Of a stretch of 64,000 nt of DNA, positions 25,505 through 35,273 are shown piece by piece. Where the stretch lies: contig CAMVKS010000003.1 in the NCBI GenBank assembly GCA_947167995.1, forward strand, positions 30,609-94,608, in the 5' to 3' direction. The position numbers were made by a program, and so were the translations under genes. Within the stretch, counting starts at the first letter, position 1. The number at the start of each line of letters is the position of its first letter. The notes beneath the pieces are model-generated. The model was not told the DNA's origin and searched no databases. It saw nothing but the letters and a program-made list of their open reading frames with translations. Source of the DNA: an uncultured Prevotellaceae bacterium (lineage in GTDB: Bacteria > Bacteroidota > Bacteroidia > Bacteroidales > Muribaculaceae).

Positions 25505-27202
25505 TTAGATGGTATTTAATTTTCGATATCGCACGCGAGTGGGTTCCTCTTTGCCTAAACGTTTTAATTTGTTTTCTTCATATTCCGAATAGGAACCCTC
25601 AAAGAAAAACACATTGCTGTCACCCTCAAAAGCAAGGATGTGAGTACAGATGCGGTCAAGGAACCATCGGTCGTGGCTGATTACCACAGCACAACCCGCA
25701 AAGTCGTCAAGACCTTCTTCAAGAGCGCGAAGAGTATTCACATCAATATCGTTGGTTGGCTCGTCAAGAAGCAGCACATTTCCTTCTTCTTTGAGGGCAA
25801 GTGCCAATTGAAGACGGTTGCGCTCTCCGCCACTGAGCACACCACATTTCTTCTGCTGATCCACTCCTGAGAAATTGAAGCGAGACAGATAGGCACGAGC
25901 GTTCACGTCACGCCCGCCCATGCGCAACAGTTCAACGCCACCCGAAATCACATCATAGACCGTCTTGTCAGGATCGATGCTCGTGTGCTGCTGGTCAACG
26001 TATACAGCCTTCACGGTCTCTCCCACCTCAAAGGTGCCACTGTCGGGCTTTTCAAGCCCCATGATAAGGCGGAACAGCGTGGTCTTGCCAGCTCCATTGG
26101 GACCAATGACCCCCACAATGCCGTTAGGCGGCAACATAAAGTTGAGGTCGTCAAAGAGCAGTTTGTCACCATAGGCCTTTGCCACATGTTGAGCTTCTAT
26201 CACCTTGTTGCCCAAGCGGGGGCCATTAGGAATAAATATCTCAAGTTTCTCCTCTTTTTCTTTGACGCTCTCATTGAGTAACTTGTCATAGCTGTTCAAT
26301 CGGGCCTTTCCCTTGGCTTGACGTGCTTTAGGAGCCATTCTCACCCATTCGAGCTCACGCTGCAAGGTCTTGCGACGCTTGCTTTCGGTCTTCTCTTCCT
26401 GCGCCAGTCGCTGAGTTTTCTGCTCAAGCCAGCTACTATAGTTGCCTCGCCAGGGTATTCCCTCACCACGGTCAAGCTCTAAAATCCATCCTGCCACATG
26501 GTCAAGGAAGTAGCGGTCATGTGTCACGGCGATAACTGTGCCTTCATACTGCTGCAAATGCTGCTCAAGCCAGTCGATGGACTCAGCATCAAGATGGTTG
26601 GTGGGCTCATCAAGCAAGAGCACATCGGGCTTTTGAAGCAACAGTCTACACAGTGCCACACGACGGCGTTCACCACCACTCAAATGCTCGGTGAGTTGGT
26701 CACCCTCGGGACAGCGAAGAGCATCCATAGCACGCTCAAGTCGGCTATCAAGATTCCAGGCATCGGTCGAATCTATAATATCTTGAAGCTCGCCTTGACG
26801 AGCAAAGAGCTCATTCATTTTATCTTCATTCTCATAGTACTCAGGTAAACCAAATTTTTGGTTTATTTCTTCATATTCCTTGAGAGCATCAACAATGTGC
26901 TGTACTCCTTCCTGGACAACCTCTTTAACGGTCTTGGCAGGGTCAAGCTGAGGATCCTGAGGTAGATACCCCACACTGTAACCTGGCGCAAACACCACCT
27001 CGCCCTGATACTGTTTCTCGATGCCTGCTATGATTTTCATCAATGTGGATTTGCCTGCACCATTGAGGCCAATAATACCTATCTTCGCTCCATAGAAAAA
27101 CGAGAGATAAATGTTTTTGAGTATATGTTTCTGGTTTTGTTGGATAGTTTTACTAACCCCCACCATTGAGAAGATGATTTTCTTGTCGTCAACTGTTGCC
27201 AT
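25505..27202 (-). CDS. ettA: Energy-dependent translational throttle protein EttA (ABC-F)
   Basis: Soluble ABC-F ATPase that binds the ribosomal E site and gates translation according to the ATP/ADP ratio. The 565 residues have two ABC domains, each with Walker A (GLNGAGKST, GPNGAGKTT) and signature (LSGGERRR, LSGGERNRL), joined by a basic linker, and the arm region characteristic of EttA. There is no membrane segment, which excludes a transporter. It lies 48 nt after the MBL hydrolase gene and is probably co-transcribed with it. Confidence 0.93.
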   Translation of the reverse strand: MATVDDKKIIFSMVGVSKTIQQNQKHILKNIYLSFFYGAKIGIIGLNGAGKSTLMKIIAGIEKQYQGEVVFAPGYSVGYLPQDPQLDPAKTVKEVVQEGVQHIVDALKEYEEINQKFGLPEYYENEDKMNELFARQGELQDIIDSTDAWNLDSRLERAMDALRCPEGDQLTEHLSGGERRRVALCRLLLQKPDVLLLDEPTNHLDAESIDWLEQHLQQYEGTVIAVTHDRYFLDHVAGWILELDRGEGIPWRGNYSSWLEQKTQRLAQEEKTESKRRKTLQRELEWVRMAPKARQAKGKARLNSYDKLLNESVKEKEEKLEIFIPNGPRLGNKVIEAQHVAKAYGDKLLFDDLNFMLPPNGIVGVIGPNGAGKTTLFRLIMGLEKPDSGTFEVGETVKAVYVDQQHTSIDPDKTVYDVISGGVELLRMGGRDVNARAYLSRFNFSGVDQQKKCGVLSGGERNRLQLALALKEEGNVLLLDEPTNDIDVNTLRALEEGLDDFAGCAVVISHDRWFLDRICTHILAFEGDSNVFFFEGSYSEYEENKLKRLGKEEPTRVRYRKLNTI

Positions 27203-27250
27203 AATATAAAAATGTTAATTTCTAAAAATCAAGAGAAAACTTATTACCGT

Positions 27251-28027
27251 TCACTTATCGCTATCTACCGTAATTGTCATGCCGTCGTAGGCAAGGGCCA
27301 CTCCTACGGGAAGAGATTTCGACGTTACGGCATGGAGCCCTATTCCATGGCTCATGTGGATGAGAATAGCCTTGTCGGGCTTTATTTGTTCTATGATTTC
27401 GAGTGCTTGTGAGAGAGAGATGTGCGATAGGTGCTCATCAAAGCGTAGTGCGTTCAATACAAGCAACGGAACTCTACGAATGCGCTCTATCTGTTCTTGT
27501 GCGATAGTTTTGCAATCGGTTATATAAGCCAATGGACCTATCTTGAATCCTAAAATTGGTAAACGGTAATGCAGCACCGGAATGGGTTCAACTTTGATTC
27601 CTGCACAATCAAAGGCATCTTTTTCGTTTATTTCGACCAAATTGAAATGAGGTACACCAGGATAAGGATGCTCGGCAAAGCAGTATGAGAGCCGTTCACG
27701 CAGAGCCTTAATCACATCATGACGCGCAAAAATGGGTAAATCGTCGTAACCACGCAGTTCTTCTAAGCCTCCCACGTGATCATAGTGGATGTGGGTGATG
27801 AGCAACGCATCAAGATGAGAATCTCCAGTCGAAAGAATCTGTTGACGGAAGTCAGGACCACAGTCAATCATGATGCGTTTGCCACACCACTCGACCAACG
27901 CCGATTGGCGTAGACGCTTGTCGTGAGGATCGCCTGAACGGCAAACCTCACATTGGCAACCAATCTGTGGCACTCCAGTACTCGTGCCGCTACCAAGTAT
28001 CGTCAATTTGAGTCTGTCGTCTTTCAT
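27251..28027 (-). CDS. MBL-fold metal-dependent hydrolase (PhnP-like)
   Basis: The track start at 28057 is a TTG; the ATG at 28027 (MKDDRLKLTILGSGTSTGVPQIGC) fits the family better and gives 258 residues. It has the metallo-beta-lactamase motif THIHYDHVGG, a possible zinc-structural CQCEVC motif near the start and a later IDCGPDF, as in PhnP-type phosphodiesterases. The substrate is probably a cyclic phosphodiester, but no phosphonate genes are nearby. First gene of a transcript with ettA. Confidence 0.85.
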   Translation of the reverse strand: MKDDRLKLTILGSGTSTGVPQIGCQCEVCRSGDPHDKRLRQSALVEWCGKRIMIDCGPDFRQQILSTGDSHLDALLITHIHYDHVGGLEELRGYDDLPIFARHDVIKALRERLSYCFAEHPYPGVPHFNLVEINEKDAFDCAGIKVEPIPVLHYRLPILGFKIGPLAYITDCKTIAQEQIERIRRVPLLVLNALRFDEHLSHISLSQALEIIEQIKPDKAILIHMSHGIGLHAVTSKSLPVGVALAYDGMTITVDSDK

Positions 28028-28131
28028 ATTGTAGTTTTCTTTAAGCTCATCACTCAAATAATAACATTGGCACTATATCACATCGGTCGGAGTAGTTTCG
28101 TCTATTGACCGATTGGGTTGTTTATAGTTTA

Positions 28132-28139
28132 CAAAGTTA
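28132..28139 (-). promoter_or_regulatory. Bacteroidota -7 promoter box for the MBL/ettA transcript
   Basis: Minus strand TAACTTTG (TAnnTTTG), about 105 nt upstream of the ATG at 28027. The leader between them holds a 7-bp inverted repeat (ATCGGTC / GACCGAT, 28082-28113). Confidence 0.5.
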
Positions 28140-28264
28140 CTCTTTTAGCATTAATATTCTACTATAAAACACTATTTTTTCATTTTTTTATCACAAAAGA
28201 TTTATTTTATAATGTTTTTCAAAAAAAAAGACAATTAGAATATGATAAATTAAAATAAAATTCT

Positions 28265-28272
28265 TATCTTTG
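28265..28272 (+). promoter_or_regulatory. Bacteroidota -7 promoter box for the uridine phosphorylase gene
   Basis: TATCTTTG (TAnnTTTG), 50 nt upstream of the ATG at 28323. Confidence 0.6.
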
Positions 28273-28322
28273 CTTTTTGTAGTTTAAATATACCGAAATA
28301 TAAATTTTAAATTCTTATCTAT

Positions 28323-29207
28323 ATGTCAAAAAGATTCATTCCCGACTCTGAGATGATCATCAACGATGATGGTTCCATCTTCCACATCCATCTGAAACCA
28401 GAACAACTCGCCGACAATATTATCATCTGTGGCGATCCTGGACGTGTTAACATGATTGCATCCTACTTCGACACTAAAGACTTTGAGGTGTCGAGTCGTG
28501 AGTTCCACACTATTGGTGGCACCTATCATGGAAAACCCATTATGGCATTGTCTCATGGTATTGGTGGTGACAATATCGACATTGTGATAACCGAGCTTGA
28601 CGCACTTGCCAATGTTGACTTTTCCACACGCACAGTGAAAGAAGAACACCGCACTTTGAATATTGTGCGCATTGGCACCAGCGGTGGACTACAACCCTAT
28701 GTGCCCGTTGGAACTCCTGTTATTGCCAGCAAGGCTTTGGGCTTTGACGGTGTTATGAACTACTACGCTGGTCGCAACGAGGCATGTGATCTTGAGTTTG
28801 AGCACAAGTTCTGTGAGTTTGTGAAGTGGAATCCATTGTTCTGCAAACCTTACATCGTAGAAGCCGATCCAATGCTTGTTGAGAAAATTGGTCGCGACGA
28901 CATGGTGCGTGGCTATACAATCTCAGCAGTGGGTTTCTACGGCCCGCAAGGTCGCGAGGTGCGTCTTCCATTGGCCGAGCCAGAACTCAACAAGCGCATT
29001 GAGGCATTTGAATATGAAGGTGGACATATCACAAACTATGAGATGGAAGGTGCCGCACTTCAAGGTCTTGCCAAGCTCATGGGTCACCGTGCCATTACCA
29101 TTTGTTCTATTATTGCCAATCGAGTGGCTACGGTTGCCAACCCCAATTATAAAACAGCGGTCAACGACCTGGTGAAGACCGTGATTGAGCGATTGATGGA
29201 AGATTAA
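28323..29207 (+). CDS. udp: Nucleoside phosphorylase, uridine phosphorylase type
   Basis: Splits uridine with phosphate to uracil and ribose-1-phosphate in pyrimidine salvage. The 294 residues show the family motifs GDPGRVNMIA, SHGIGGDNIDI, IVRIGTSGGLQ and YEMEGAALQGLA. The length is slightly above E. coli Udp (about 253), as in other Bacteroidales. It is followed by the HerA-like gene after 21 nt, so the two are probably co-transcribed without an obvious functional link. Confidence 0.9.
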   Translation: MSKRFIPDSEMIINDDGSIFHIHLKPEQLADNIIICGDPGRVNMIASYFDTKDFEVSSREFHTIGGTYHGKPIMALSHGIGGDNIDIVITELDALANVDFSTRTVKEEHRTLNIVRIGTSGGLQPYVPVGTPVIASKALGFDGVMNYYAGRNEACDLEFEHKFCEFVKWNPLFCKPYIVEADPMLVEKIGRDDMVRGYTISAVGFYGPQGREVRLPLAEPELNKRIEAFEYEGGHITNYEMEGAALQGLAKLMGHRAITICSIIANRVATVANPNYKTAVNDLVKTVIERLMED

Positions 29208-29228
29208 TTTCTATACAATTAAATTATT

Positions 29229-30833
29229 ATGTACAAAGATAATCAATTATACGTTGCACATAGCTCTAATGGGCCAATATACATCAATGGCAAGATGGCA
29301 AATCGCCACGGCCTGATTGCCGGAGCTACTGGTACAGGAAAGACTGTTTCGCTTCAAGTGCTTGCCGAGAGCTTCAGCAACGCTGGAGTGCCTTGTTTTA
29401 TGGCCGATATAAAGGGCGACCTCTCGGGCATCAGCCAACCAGGTAAAATCTCGGGGTTTATCGAGAAAAGGTTACCCGAATTTGGCCTAAACGAAGCAGA
29501 ACTTCAATTTGAGGGATGCCCTGTGAGGTTTTATGATGTCTTCGGCACTCAGGGTCACCCCATGAGAACTCGCATCTCTAACATGGGGCCATTGCTGCTC
29601 TCACGGCTTTTGGGACTGAACGATGTGCAAAGTGGTGTGCTCAACATCGTTTTCAAGGTTGCCGACGAACGAGGACTGCTTCTTGATGACCTTAAGGACT
29701 TGCGTGCCATGATTGACTATGTGGGAAAACATGCATCGGAGTACACAACAAAGTATGGTAATGTTTCAAGCGCGAGTATTGGCGCCATACAACGTTCGTT
29801 GCTCGCCCTTGAAGATCAAGGCGGTGACAAATTCTTTGGTGAACCGTCATTCGATATTCAAGATCTCATCGCACGCGAAGGCGGTAAAGGTGTAATGAGC
29901 ATTCTTGCTGCCGATGAACTACAGCGCAACCCCAAGCTCTATTCCACTTTCCTGTTGTGGCTTTTGTCAGAACTATATGTCACTCTTCCTGAGGTTGGTG
30001 ACATGGACTTGCCTAAACTCATCTTCTTCTTTGATGAAGCACACATGCTCTTTGATGACACATCAAAGGCACTTGTTGATAAAATTGAACAAGTAATACG
30101 CCTGATGCGAAGCAAGGGTGTGGGAATATATTTTGTCACACAAAGCCCAGCCGACTTACCTGAGATTGTCCTTGGACAGCTTGGAAATCGTATTCAGCAT
30201 GCTATGCGCGCCTACACTCCACGTGACATCAAAGCAGTGAAGGTTGCTGCCGAAACATTCAGAGCAAACCCAGACTTTGACACGTCAGAGGCCATCTCAA
30301 ACCTTGAGACTGGTGAGGCTCTTGTATCTTTCCTTGACGAGAAAGGTGCTCCTGCTGTGGTGGAACGTGCCAAAATCCTGTTCCCTCTCAGCCAGATAGG
30401 CCCCATCGATGCCATGACACGCAATTCATTTATTAATCGTTCGTCTATCTATGGTAAATATGACGAGTTGAAAGAGCGTGAGAGTGCCTTCGAGGTATTG
30501 TTGGCCGAGAGTGAGAAAGCCGAAAAGGAGGCCGCCGAAGCCGCTGCTGCCAAGGAAGCTGAAAAACAAGCCGAGAAAGAGGCTAAAGAGGCTGAAAAAG
30601 AGAAAAAGAAACCTGGAATCTTCAGTAAGGTGTGGAAAGCTATTGTCACGGCTGTCACTGCCGCTATTGCTACCATTGTGGGGACAAAGATAGGAAACGC
30701 AGTTTCGGGCACCAAGAGCCGTAAAAGTTCGACCACCACAACAGGCAAGATTGCAAAAAGTGCCACAAGTGCCGCCACACGCACTATTACGAGAGAGCTA
30801 ACTCGAAGCATTCTTGGCAACCTCGGTAAGTAA
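29229..30833 (+). CDS. HerA-like (DUF853) ATPase with a charged C-terminal extension
   Basis: Protein of 534 residues. The first about 410 residues are a FtsK/HerA-superfamily P-loop ATPase: Walker A GATGTGKTV near residue 32, Walker B LIFFFDEAHML, then VTQSPADLPEIVLGQLGNRIQHA, as in DUF853. Residues about 415-465 form an Ala/Glu/Lys-rich segment likely to be a coiled coil. The last 65 residues are rich in Ala, Ser and Thr with a hydrophobic helix (KAIVTAVTAAIATIVGTKIG) and a basic end. No NurA nuclease gene is adjacent. DNA translocation is assigned by family; the biological role is unknown. Confidence 0.85.
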   Translation: MYKDNQLYVAHSSNGPIYINGKMANRHGLIAGATGTGKTVSLQVLAESFSNAGVPCFMADIKGDLSGISQPGKISGFIEKRLPEFGLNEAELQFEGCPVRFYDVFGTQGHPMRTRISNMGPLLLSRLLGLNDVQSGVLNIVFKVADERGLLLDDLKDLRAMIDYVGKHASEYTTKYGNVSSASIGAIQRSLLALEDQGGDKFFGEPSFDIQDLIAREGGKGVMSILAADELQRNPKLYSTFLLWLLSELYVTLPEVGDMDLPKLIFFFDEAHMLFDDTSKALVDKIEQVIRLMRSKGVGIYFVTQSPADLPEIVLGQLGNRIQHAMRAYTPRDIKAVKVAAETFRANPDFDTSEAISNLETGEALVSFLDEKGAPAVVERAKILFPLSQIGPIDAMTRNSFINRSSIYGKYDELKERESAFEVLLAESEKAEKEAAEAAAAKEAEKQAEKEAKEAEKEKKKPGIFSKVWKAIVTAVTAAIATIVGTKIGNAVSGTKSRKSSTTTTGKIAKSATSAATRTITRELTRSILGNLGK

Positions 30834-30908
30834 AAACGGTGATTGTTGCTTAAAACAATATGAGGGTGTGGTATTATTTTACCATACCCTTAATCTTTTA
30901 ATGATAAA

Positions 30909-30938
30909 AAATCCCCAGCGTCGAAGCACTGGGGATTT
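30909..30938 (+). terminator. Terminator hairpin between the HerA-like gene and pfp
   Basis: Perfect 10-bp stem AAATCCCCAG / CTGGGGATTT with a 10-nt loop. It lies between convergent genes and can act on either strand. Confidence 0.7.
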
Positions 30939-31009
30939 GCAAGCTGTAAAAAAGGTTTGTAAAAATGAGACACACGTCTCACTGGTAGCGGTCTTTCGAC
31001 AAGCTACCT

Positions 31010-32683
31010 TTATTCTCCACCTTGCTCGTAATAGAGGGTACAAGATGTTTGGTCGCACATCTCTGGAGAACCAAAGTACTGAATTGGCCCTGGATAGATG
31101 TAGCAAGTCTCCTTAGCCCAAAGTTTGCGGCTGTTGGCAAACACTCTGAAAGGTTTACCCTTTAGGTCAACAAGAGCCTTCTTGATAACAGGCTTTTGCT
31201 TGCCGTTGCGGTGCTCCATGTTCATCATCATGGTGATGGGTATTCCACCAACCTCCCACTCTGCTGCAGGCTTAGCGAGATGACGAATAGATGACATATA
31301 GCCAGTTGCGCCTGCATTGATGAGCATTGTAGCATTAAATCCCAATGCATAGCAGTAGTCGGCGTCGAAGTTCGATGGATCGGCACAGCGACCTTCGTAA
31401 CCGAAGAAGTGGTGCTGAGTCTTGAACTTACCCACAAAGCGACCTTCATCTTTCATTTTTTGGAGTTTCTTGGCAACCATCTCGCTGAGCAGTTTCTCTG
31501 TCTCGATGAGTGAAAGCTGCACGTTGCCGTGAGGATCGCGATCGAGAGTGAGCTGGCGTGCCACAGTTGGAGGTAATGTCTCAAAACGCTGCTTGTTCTC
31601 GGGGGTCAATTTCGATAGCACGAAATCCCGTTGCTCGTCGAGATGTAGCTTCGAAAAGTCGGGGTGCTCAGCAAGGATGTCGTTGAGTTCGTCGATAAGC
31701 TTCTTCATTGCTGGCATAAATTCCACGAGACCTTCAGGAATAAGGACGATACCAAAATTCTTGCCCTTGGCGGCACGAGCAGCAACCACCTGTGCGATGT
31801 CGTTAACAACATCGTCGAGATACATTCCCTTAGCTGCCACTTCCTCGCCAATCACACAGTAGTTGGGCTGAGTCTGCAGTGCACACTCAAGAGCGATGTG
31901 CGATGCCGAGCGTCCCATGAGTTTGATGAAGTGCCAGTACTTCTTGGCGCTATTACAGTCACGCTCCACGTTACCTATGAGCTCACTGTAAAGCTTAGTC
32001 GCAGTGTCGAAACCGAATGAGATCTCCACCTTTTCATTCTTCAAGTCACCATCGATGGTTTTGGGTACGCCAATCACTTGAACGGGGACGTTCTTGGCCT
32101 TGTAATACTCGGCAAGCACAGCGGCGTTTGTATTGCTGTCATCGCCTCCAATAATTACGATAGCCTTGATGTTTAGCTCATTGATGATTTGCAGTCCCTT
32201 CTCAAATTGCTCGGGCTTCTCAAGCTTGGTGCGGCCCGAACCAATCATATCAAATCCACCGCAGTTGCGATATTCATCAATGATTTCACGAGTGAGCTCC
32301 TTGTAATCATGGTCAATAAGACCCTCAGGACCCATCAGGAAACCATAAAGTCGGCTGTTCTCGTTAAGAGCTTTGATGCCGTCGAAAATACCACAAATCA
32401 CATTGTGACCACCAGGTGCCTGACCACCCGACAGGATCACACCAACATTGCAAGGCTCATCGCTGTGCATAGTTGTTGCATTCTCATCTCTCACAAAAGT
32501 GAGCTCGGGAAGACCGTAAGTGTTAGGGAACAACCTCTTAATATCTTCCTGATTGCCTGCCGACTTTGTCGCAGCACCCCTTACAACCTTTACCGGTCCC
32601 TGCAAAGCAGCAGGGAGTTTGGGCTGATATGACGAACGCAATTGTTGAAGAATACTTTTCTGCTTGAATTTTAAAATATCCAT
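31010..32683 (-). CDS. pfp: Pyrophosphate-dependent 6-phosphofructokinase
   Basis: Reversible phosphorylation of fructose-6-phosphate with PPi in glycolysis. The 557 residues match the long PFP clade. The motif GGDDSNTNAA carries Asp where ATP-dependent enzymes have Gly, and PKTIDGDLKN carries the Lys that also marks PPi use. SGGQAPGGHNVICGI forms the phosphate-binding loop. Monocistronic; upstream a near-consensus box (TTACTTTG) is present on the minus strand around 32745. Confidence 0.93.
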   Translation of the reverse strand: MDILKFKQKSILQQLRSSYQPKLPAALQGPVKVVRGAATKSAGNQEDIKRLFPNTYGLPELTFVRDENATTMHSDEPCNVGVILSGGQAPGGHNVICGIFDGIKALNENSRLYGFLMGPEGLIDHDYKELTREIIDEYRNCGGFDMIGSGRTKLEKPEQFEKGLQIINELNIKAIVIIGGDDSNTNAAVLAEYYKAKNVPVQVIGVPKTIDGDLKNEKVEISFGFDTATKLYSELIGNVERDCNSAKKYWHFIKLMGRSASHIALECALQTQPNYCVIGEEVAAKGMYLDDVVNDIAQVVAARAAKGKNFGIVLIPEGLVEFMPAMKKLIDELNDILAEHPDFSKLHLDEQRDFVLSKLTPENKQRFETLPPTVARQLTLDRDPHGNVQLSLIETEKLLSEMVAKKLQKMKDEGRFVGKFKTQHHFFGYEGRCADPSNFDADYCYALGFNATMLINAGATGYMSSIRHLAKPAAEWEVGGIPITMMMNMEHRNGKQKPVIKKALVDLKGKPFRVFANSRKLWAKETCYIYPGPIQYFGSPEMCDQTSCTLYYEQGGE

Positions 32684-32779
32684 TTTATTACCTTAAATAT
32701 TTTTTAACTATTACCTTATTTTTTTGCAAAGTAATAAAATAATGATATTTTATGCAATAATAAAATATATAAAAAATCT

Positions 32780-32965
32780 TTATTGGGCTGGTTTACCGAT
32801 TGCATAAACAGTCTTGAGTGCCACCACAAAGAGGTTAAACGACTAAAATCACCCAACGTTCTCCGAACCTCATAAGATTTTCTCAGCTCTTTTTTTGTGA
32901 TGGCGTGCGTAAGTCGTAAGCCTCAAACCGACCTATGACATTCTCTACCACAAAACAAACAACTA
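32780..32965. other. Intergenic segment of higher GC without an ORF
   Basis: The 350 nt between pfp and the flippase gene has AT-rich ends and a visibly more GC-rich core that reads like degraded coding sequence, but I found no open frame that resembles a known protein and no inverted repeats. It may be a gene relic at the edge of the polysaccharide region. Confidence 0.3.
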
Positions 32966-33002
32966 AATAACAAAAACTAATAACTGTTTTGAAAAAAATG
33001 TG

Positions 33003-33010
33003 TAATTTTG
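33003..33010 (+). promoter_or_regulatory. Bacteroidota -7 promoter box for the flippase/licD pair
   Basis: TAATTTTG (TAnnTTTG), 24 nt upstream of the ATG at 33034. It lies inside the first codons of the track ORF that starts at 32989, which rules out that start. Confidence 0.65.
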
Positions 33011-33033
33011 CCACATTAATTGCAATAAGTACA

Positions 33034-34494
33034 ATGGAAGACAACCCACGCCCACTGAAAGAACGCACTGAGCAGAGCCTGTTCTGGAGCATGCTGAACA
33101 ATGGCACGCTGCAGGTGCTGAACATACTCTTTGGTGTGGTGCTGGCGAGACTTCTCACCCCAGGCGACTATGGCATTGTGGGAGTGCTCACCATTTTCAC
33201 TCTTATTGCCGGAAACTTGCAAAGTAGCGGTTTCACACAAGCACTCATCAACCTAAAGGAGCCTAAACACGAAGACTACAACTCTGTGTTCTGGTTCAAT
33301 GTTACGACCAGTGTCATTCTTTATACTGTTCTTTGGTTCTGCGCTCCGTTGATTGCTGATTTTTTCCATCAACCAGTGCTTACTGATGTGTCAAGGTTTG
33401 TCTTTCTCGCATTCCTCTTCTCGTCGTTAGGTATTGCCCATGCAGCCTTTATGTACAAAAACATGATGAACCGCGAGATTGCAATCATTAACCTCATAGC
33501 ACTGCTGTGTTCTGGAGGAATCGGTATCGTACTGGCTTTCAACGGATATGCCTATTGGAGCCTTGCATGGCAACAAGTCATCTACATCAGCATACTAAAC
33601 CTGGGGCGATACTACTTCGTAAAGTGGAGGCCTTCATGGCATATTGATTTTGGACCAGTGAAAAGAATGTTTGGCTTTGCCGTCAACATCCTATTCACCA
33701 ACATAATCAACACACTGAGTGGTCAGATTCTCACTTTTATCTTTGGGCGCTTTTTCCCTATCGCTCAAGTTGGGAACTTCACACAAGCCAACAAATGGAA
33801 CACTCAAGCCAACACTTTTGTTAGTGGCACAATGGGGCAAGTGGTTCAACCTGTGCTGGTGAAGGTTGTCGATGACAAAGAGCGTCAGAAGCGTGTGTAT
33901 CGCAAGCTGTTGCGTTTCACAGCTTTTTTTGCCTTCCCTGTGATGTTAGGCCTGGCGTTTGTGGCTAAGGAGTTTGTTGAAGTAGTGCTTGGAAGCAAGT
34001 GGATTGAATGTGTCCCTTTGCTGCAAGTGCTGTGTGTTGCTGGTGCCTTTATGCCATTCTATACTGATTACCAGCATTTGGCGATAGGATGCAAGCGCAG
34101 TGATCTTTACCTTTGGTGCAACGTAGGCCAGATTGTTTTGCAAATTGGTCTAATCTTGCTGTGCTACTACCAGTTCTCGCAGTCAATCCTTGTAGTTGTA
34201 ACGGTCTATTCTGTTTTCATGATATTGTGGCTTGCAGCATGGCAAGCCGTAGCCCGACACTTGATTGGTCTAAAATGGAGAGAAGCGATTCTTGACATTG
34301 TGCCATTCATGCTTATAACAGTTGCGGTGTTTGCGATAACATATTTTGCTACAATATGGATTGAAAACAATGTGCTGCTTTTGATAGCTAAAGTTTTGAT
34401 AGGAGCAACTTTATATATCATTGTAATGAAACTGGCAAAAGTGAGGATATTCGCCGAATGCCTGGAATTCATTCAAAAGAAACTAAAACGATGA
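33034..34494 (+). CDS. Lipopolysaccharide/polysaccharide flippase, MOP superfamily
   Basis: The track start at 32989 is rejected because the promoter box lies just after it; ATG 33034 (MEDNPRPLKERTEQSLFWSMLNNGTLQVLNILFGVVLARLLTP) gives 486 residues. It has about 12-14 membrane segments and the N-terminal pattern of Wzx/MviN-like flippases (LxRxLTPxDYGxxG), close to the WzxC group. It would move an undecaprenyl-linked glycan across the inner membrane. The stop overlaps the licD start (ATGA). A second, unrelated flippase lies at 39206. Confidence 0.9.
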   Translation: MEDNPRPLKERTEQSLFWSMLNNGTLQVLNILFGVVLARLLTPGDYGIVGVLTIFTLIAGNLQSSGFTQALINLKEPKHEDYNSVFWFNVTTSVILYTVLWFCAPLIADFFHQPVLTDVSRFVFLAFLFSSLGIAHAAFMYKNMMNREIAIINLIALLCSGGIGIVLAFNGYAYWSLAWQQVIYISILNLGRYYFVKWRPSWHIDFGPVKRMFGFAVNILFTNIINTLSGQILTFIFGRFFPIAQVGNFTQANKWNTQANTFVSGTMGQVVQPVLVKVVDDKERQKRVYRKLLRFTAFFAFPVMLGLAFVAKEFVEVVLGSKWIECVPLLQVLCVAGAFMPFYTDYQHLAIGCKRSDLYLWCNVGQIVLQIGLILLCYYQFSQSILVVVTVYSVFMILWLAAWQAVARHLIGLKWREAILDIVPFMLITVAVFAITYFATIWIENNVLLLIAKVLIGATLYIIVMKLAKVRIFAECLEFIQKKLKR

Positions 34495-35273
34495 AACGCA
34501 TAACCAACATAGATGAATTACGCTCAATACAGATGGCGATTCTTGATTCCATACATGAATTCTGCCAACGTGAAGAGATTACCTATTTTCTTTCAAGCGG
34601 TACGCTAATTGGCGCAGTTAGGCACAAAGGATATATTCCATGGGATGACGACATCGACCTCTACATGCCACGTGATAGTTATGATAGATTCATAAACTCC
34701 TATTCCTGTGAGTCTGGAAAATATCGCGTTATAGATCCACATACCGAGCAAAATTACTATTATACCTTTGCCAAAGTGGTTGATACCACTACCCTAATGA
34801 TTGAGACCGAGACTCCAGGCTATGAAATTGGAGTGTATATCGACATTTTTCCTGTTGATTACATAAGCGATGACCTCGAAGAAAGAACTAATGTCTTCAA
34901 GCGCAAGCACCTTCTGTATAAGATTAGGCGCTGCAAGATTTCACACAACAACCCACTATACTCAAAGTTTGCTTATGTCGTGTATAAGCACTGGCCTCGC
35001 TCGCTCAAGAGTCTAAATAATGAGATAGAGCACCTCATCACAAGCTGCAAGAAGTCGTCTACCGTGTGCAACCTCACCGAGGCCGGGCCCAAAATAGGTG
35101 GATGCTTCCCAGCAAAATGCATCGAGAGCGATGTGGACATCGAGTTTGAGGGCAAACTATATAAAACAATGGTGGGATATAAAGAATATCTCACCAAGAC
35201 CTACGGCGACTATATGACATTGCCGCCCGAGGACAAACGAGTCCATCACGACTTTGAGGCTTACTGGCTTTGA
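34491..35273 (+). CDS. LicD family phosphotransferase
   Basis: Track start 34458 overlaps the flippase gene by 37 nt; ATG 34491 (MKRITNIDELRSIQMAILDSIHEFC) gives 260 residues and a 4-nt overlap. It has the LicD core SGTLIGAVRHKGYIPWDDDIDLYMPR, with the Asp cluster that binds metal. LicD proteins transfer a phospho-choline-type group from a CDP carrier to a sugar. The convergent neighbours encode a nucleotidyltransferase fused to a CobD-like PLP enzyme, which could make such a CDP donor. The ends of licD and the opine-dehydrogenase-like gene overlap by 13 nt tail to tail. Confidence 0.9.
   Translation: MKRITNIDELRSIQMAILDSIHEFCQREEITYFLSSGTLIGAVRHKGYIPWDDDIDLYMPRDSYDRFINSYSCESGKYRVIDPHTEQNYYYTFAKVVDTTTLMIETETPGYEIGVYIDIFPVDYISDDLEERTNVFKRKHLLYKIRRCKISHNNPLYSKFAYVVYKHWPRSLKSLNNEIEHLITSCKKSSTVCNLTEAGPKIGGCFPAKCIESDVDIEFEGKLYKTMVGYKEYLTKTYGDYMTLPPEDKRVHHDFEAYWL

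Noticed and set aside
25505-27202. ABC transporter ATPase
   Set aside because: Two fused ABC domains without membrane partners and with EttA-type arm and linker mark an ABC-F translation factor.
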